41,799 bases of DNA from Lachnospira eligens (GTDB lineage Bacteria; Bacillota; Clostridia; Lachnospirales; Lachnospiraceae). Below the pieces are notes generated by a model. That model was not told the DNA's origin. It saw nothing but the letters and a program-made list of their open reading frames with translations, and did not search any database. Positions 40,672 to 41,799 of the stretch are shown here, piece by piece. The position numbers were made by a program, and so were the translations under genes. The DNA is taken from the NCBI RefSeq assembly GCF_009680455.1, contig NZ_WKRD01000014.1, forward strand, positions 1-41,799, read 5' to 3'. Position 1 is the stretch's first letter. Each line of letters starts with the position of its first letter.

Positions 40672-41640
40672 TTAATAATATCCCCTTGTTTCCCGCCAGC
40701 CTTTTACATACCACCTGATTCCAACATATACCAGTTGCACGAATAATAAGAAAAATAGCAGATTGATCGGCAATACTGTCTTTATCCAATCTCCAAAATA
40801 GATTGCTATTGCCATGCTTATAAGTGTTACCAGTATTGTAATCATATCCCAGCAGTATTTCTTATATAGCCCGGCAATCTTTATCTCTATAAATGCTACA
40901 AGTATTCCAGCACCCACCAAACATCCACCGCAGATCAGTATTCTTATCAGCCAATATACAATTCCGGCAACGACAGGATTGGATATTCCATTACTAATCT
41001 GTGCCATGTTCTTTCCTGTCAGTATAATCCACCCTGCAATGGTCTGTATAAAAGTGGCGATTGTATCAAAGAATACCACGCAATCAGAAATAAATATTTT
41101 TGACCGTATCATCTGAAAAAGAGTAGTTGATACGGAATACCATATCAGCAGAAACATCAATGCTTCATACATGGCTGTTTTTGTTTTATATCTGCCTGCC
41201 AGTTTTTCTCTCTGCGTATCATACTTTTCCTTGGCTTTCAGATAAGCTGTCAGGTTACAGTTCCCACACTTTTGATAGAGTACTGGCTTTTCAACCGGTA
41301 TCTCTACTTTTTTCTGATGAGAGAGTGCATAGTCCCGTTCCTGTTCTGCCTGCCTTAGCTTATCTTGACATTCCTCTGTCATGATTTCGGCAGCGTGCGT
41401 TTTTTCTTTCTCTCTCTGCAACAATTCTTTTGTTTTCCTCAAGTCGTTCTTTAAGGCTTGAATGTTCCCTGCTCTGTTCTCGCTGTTTAACCTCTCGTTC
41501 AAGGTCAGCGATTCGTCGAGCTGCATTTTCAGTTTCCTGATAGTTCGGTCTTTCTGGTCGAGTTCTTCCTGCATCTGCTCTGTCAGCAGAAGCAACTCTT
41601 CCAGTTGATCGTCGCTCTTTGAGTTTCTTAATTCGTTCAT
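40672..41640 (-). CDS. DUF6040-like coiled-coil membrane protein of a mobile element
   Basis: A 322-aa protein: a long coiled coil (about residues 8-115, rich in EEL, KLK, NERL), a CxxC pair (CGNC, near 128), then about four membrane segments (near 155-180, 190-210, 225-250, 260-305). DUF6040-type proteins lie next to relaxase genes of conjugative elements in Lachnospiraceae. Start ATG 41640 with GGAAGG 8 nt upstream; a TTG just before is not needed. A long overlapping frame at 41360-41746 on the same strand is Arg/Glu rich because it reads this coiled coil in another frame, so I leave it out. Confidence 0.75.
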   Translation of the reverse strand: MNELRNSKSDDQLEELLLLTEQMQEELDQKDRTIRKLKMQLDESLTLNERLNSENRAGNIQALKNDLRKTKELLQREKEKTHAAEIMTEECQDKLRQAEQERDYALSHQKKVEIPVEKPVLYQKCGNCNLTAYLKAKEKYDTQREKLAGRYKTKTAMYEALMFLLIWYSVSTTLFQMIRSKIFISDCVVFFDTIATFIQTIAGWIILTGKNMAQISNGISNPVVAGIVYWLIRILICGGCLVGAGILVAFIEIKIAGLYKKYCWDMITILVTLISMAIAIYFGDWIKTVLPINLLFFLLFVQLVYVGIRWYVKGWRETRGYY

Positions 41641-41658
41641 CAATCGACCTTCCTTTCT

Positions 41659-41799
41659 CTAATTGCTGTTCAAGTTCAGTAATTCGCTGTTCTGTTTCTG
41701 CAATAGCCGGTTCTCGCTGTTTAATTTCTGTGCCAATTCCTGCCATTGCTGATTTTCGTCTGTAAGCTTCTGTATCTGGTCTGTCTTTTCTTCCAGAAG
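41659..41799 (-). CDS. C-terminal end of a coiled-coil protein, start outside the window
   Basis: The frame enters from the right edge and ends at TAG 41659-41661. The visible 46 residues (LTDENQQWQELAQKLNSE, RLLQKQNSELLNLNSN) are a Gln/Asn/Leu-rich coiled coil. It ends 18 bp before the DUF6040-like gene, so it is probably co-transcribed and may be the relaxase or a mobilization protein of the same element. Confidence 0.6.
   Translation of the reverse strand, partial: LLEEKTDQIQKLTDENQQWQELAQKLNSENRLLQKQNSELLNLNSN

Noticed and set aside
41360..41746. Minus-strand Arg/Glu-rich frame of 128 codons
   Set aside because: It overlaps the DUF6040-like coiled coil in another frame; the latter has a ribosome binding site and membrane segments.

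Overview
The window is low-GC Firmicutes DNA, most likely from a Lachnospiraceae gut anaerobe. The Lachnospira/[Eubacterium] eligens or Roseburia neighbourhood is my guess from gene content and codon style, not a proven assignment. Supporting points are AAGGAGG-type ribosome binding sites before almost every gene, sigma-A-like promoters, an fchA-folD one-carbon pair, a GSI-alpha glutamine synthetase with an ANTAR regulator, a pectin-type SGNH acetylesterase, and DUF5688/DUF6061/DUF6040-type proteins common in this family.

Region 1 (1-3.75 kb) starts with a truncated lipoprotein gene whose promoter spacer contains a run of nine G on the coding strand. It continues with a probable type III toxin-antitoxin locus (ToxN/CptN-like toxin, two 52-nt RNA repeats, terminator between them, own promoter), a tandem hemerythrin, and an SGNH esterase preceded by 3.5 exact copies of a 54-bp repeat that carries the Shine-Dalgarno sequence.

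Region 2 (3.76-11.8 kb) is mostly minus-strand housekeeping: glnA-ANTAR, dapF-fchA-folD, lrgA-lrgB, a cytidylate-kinase-like protein, a FadR-type regulator and a HAD phosphatase. The FolD lacks the lysine normally needed for cyclohydrolase activity and sits beside a dedicated cyclohydrolase (FchA). An array of four palindromes at 84-85 bp spacing lies downstream of lrgB. A relative of the 54-bp repeat lies before folD.

Region 3 (11.9-25.6 kb) holds CapA-like and NodB-like envelope proteins, a DUF4258/YgiT toxin-antitoxin pair, an alcohol/aldehyde dehydrogenase operon with a clear promoter, an aldose epimerase, tRNA-Leu(UAG), a MATE exporter, an EAL phosphodiesterase-Mrp-CgeB-like operon and a methyltransferase.

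Region 4 (25.6-37.5 kb) is an accessory island full of gene remnants: a cut-off XRE regulator, half an ASCH protein, half a GIY-YIG (T5orf172) protein, a decayed second copy of a DUF5688 module, tRNA T-arm-like scraps and repeated sequences that translate to the same C-terminal peptide. Within it lies an intact-looking unit: a divergent XRE regulator with a palindromic operator facing a three-gene operon of zinc-ribbon proteins (53 aa, 1438 aa with Sel1-like repeats and two PH-like segments, and 381 aa membrane-anchored). I regard this as the best candidate for an undescribed system.

Region 5 (37.8-41.8 kb) is a TetR-ABC-FtsX operon with a well-formed promoter/operator, then the edge of a conjugative or mobilizable element (DUF6040-like membrane protein and the end of a coiled-coil protein).
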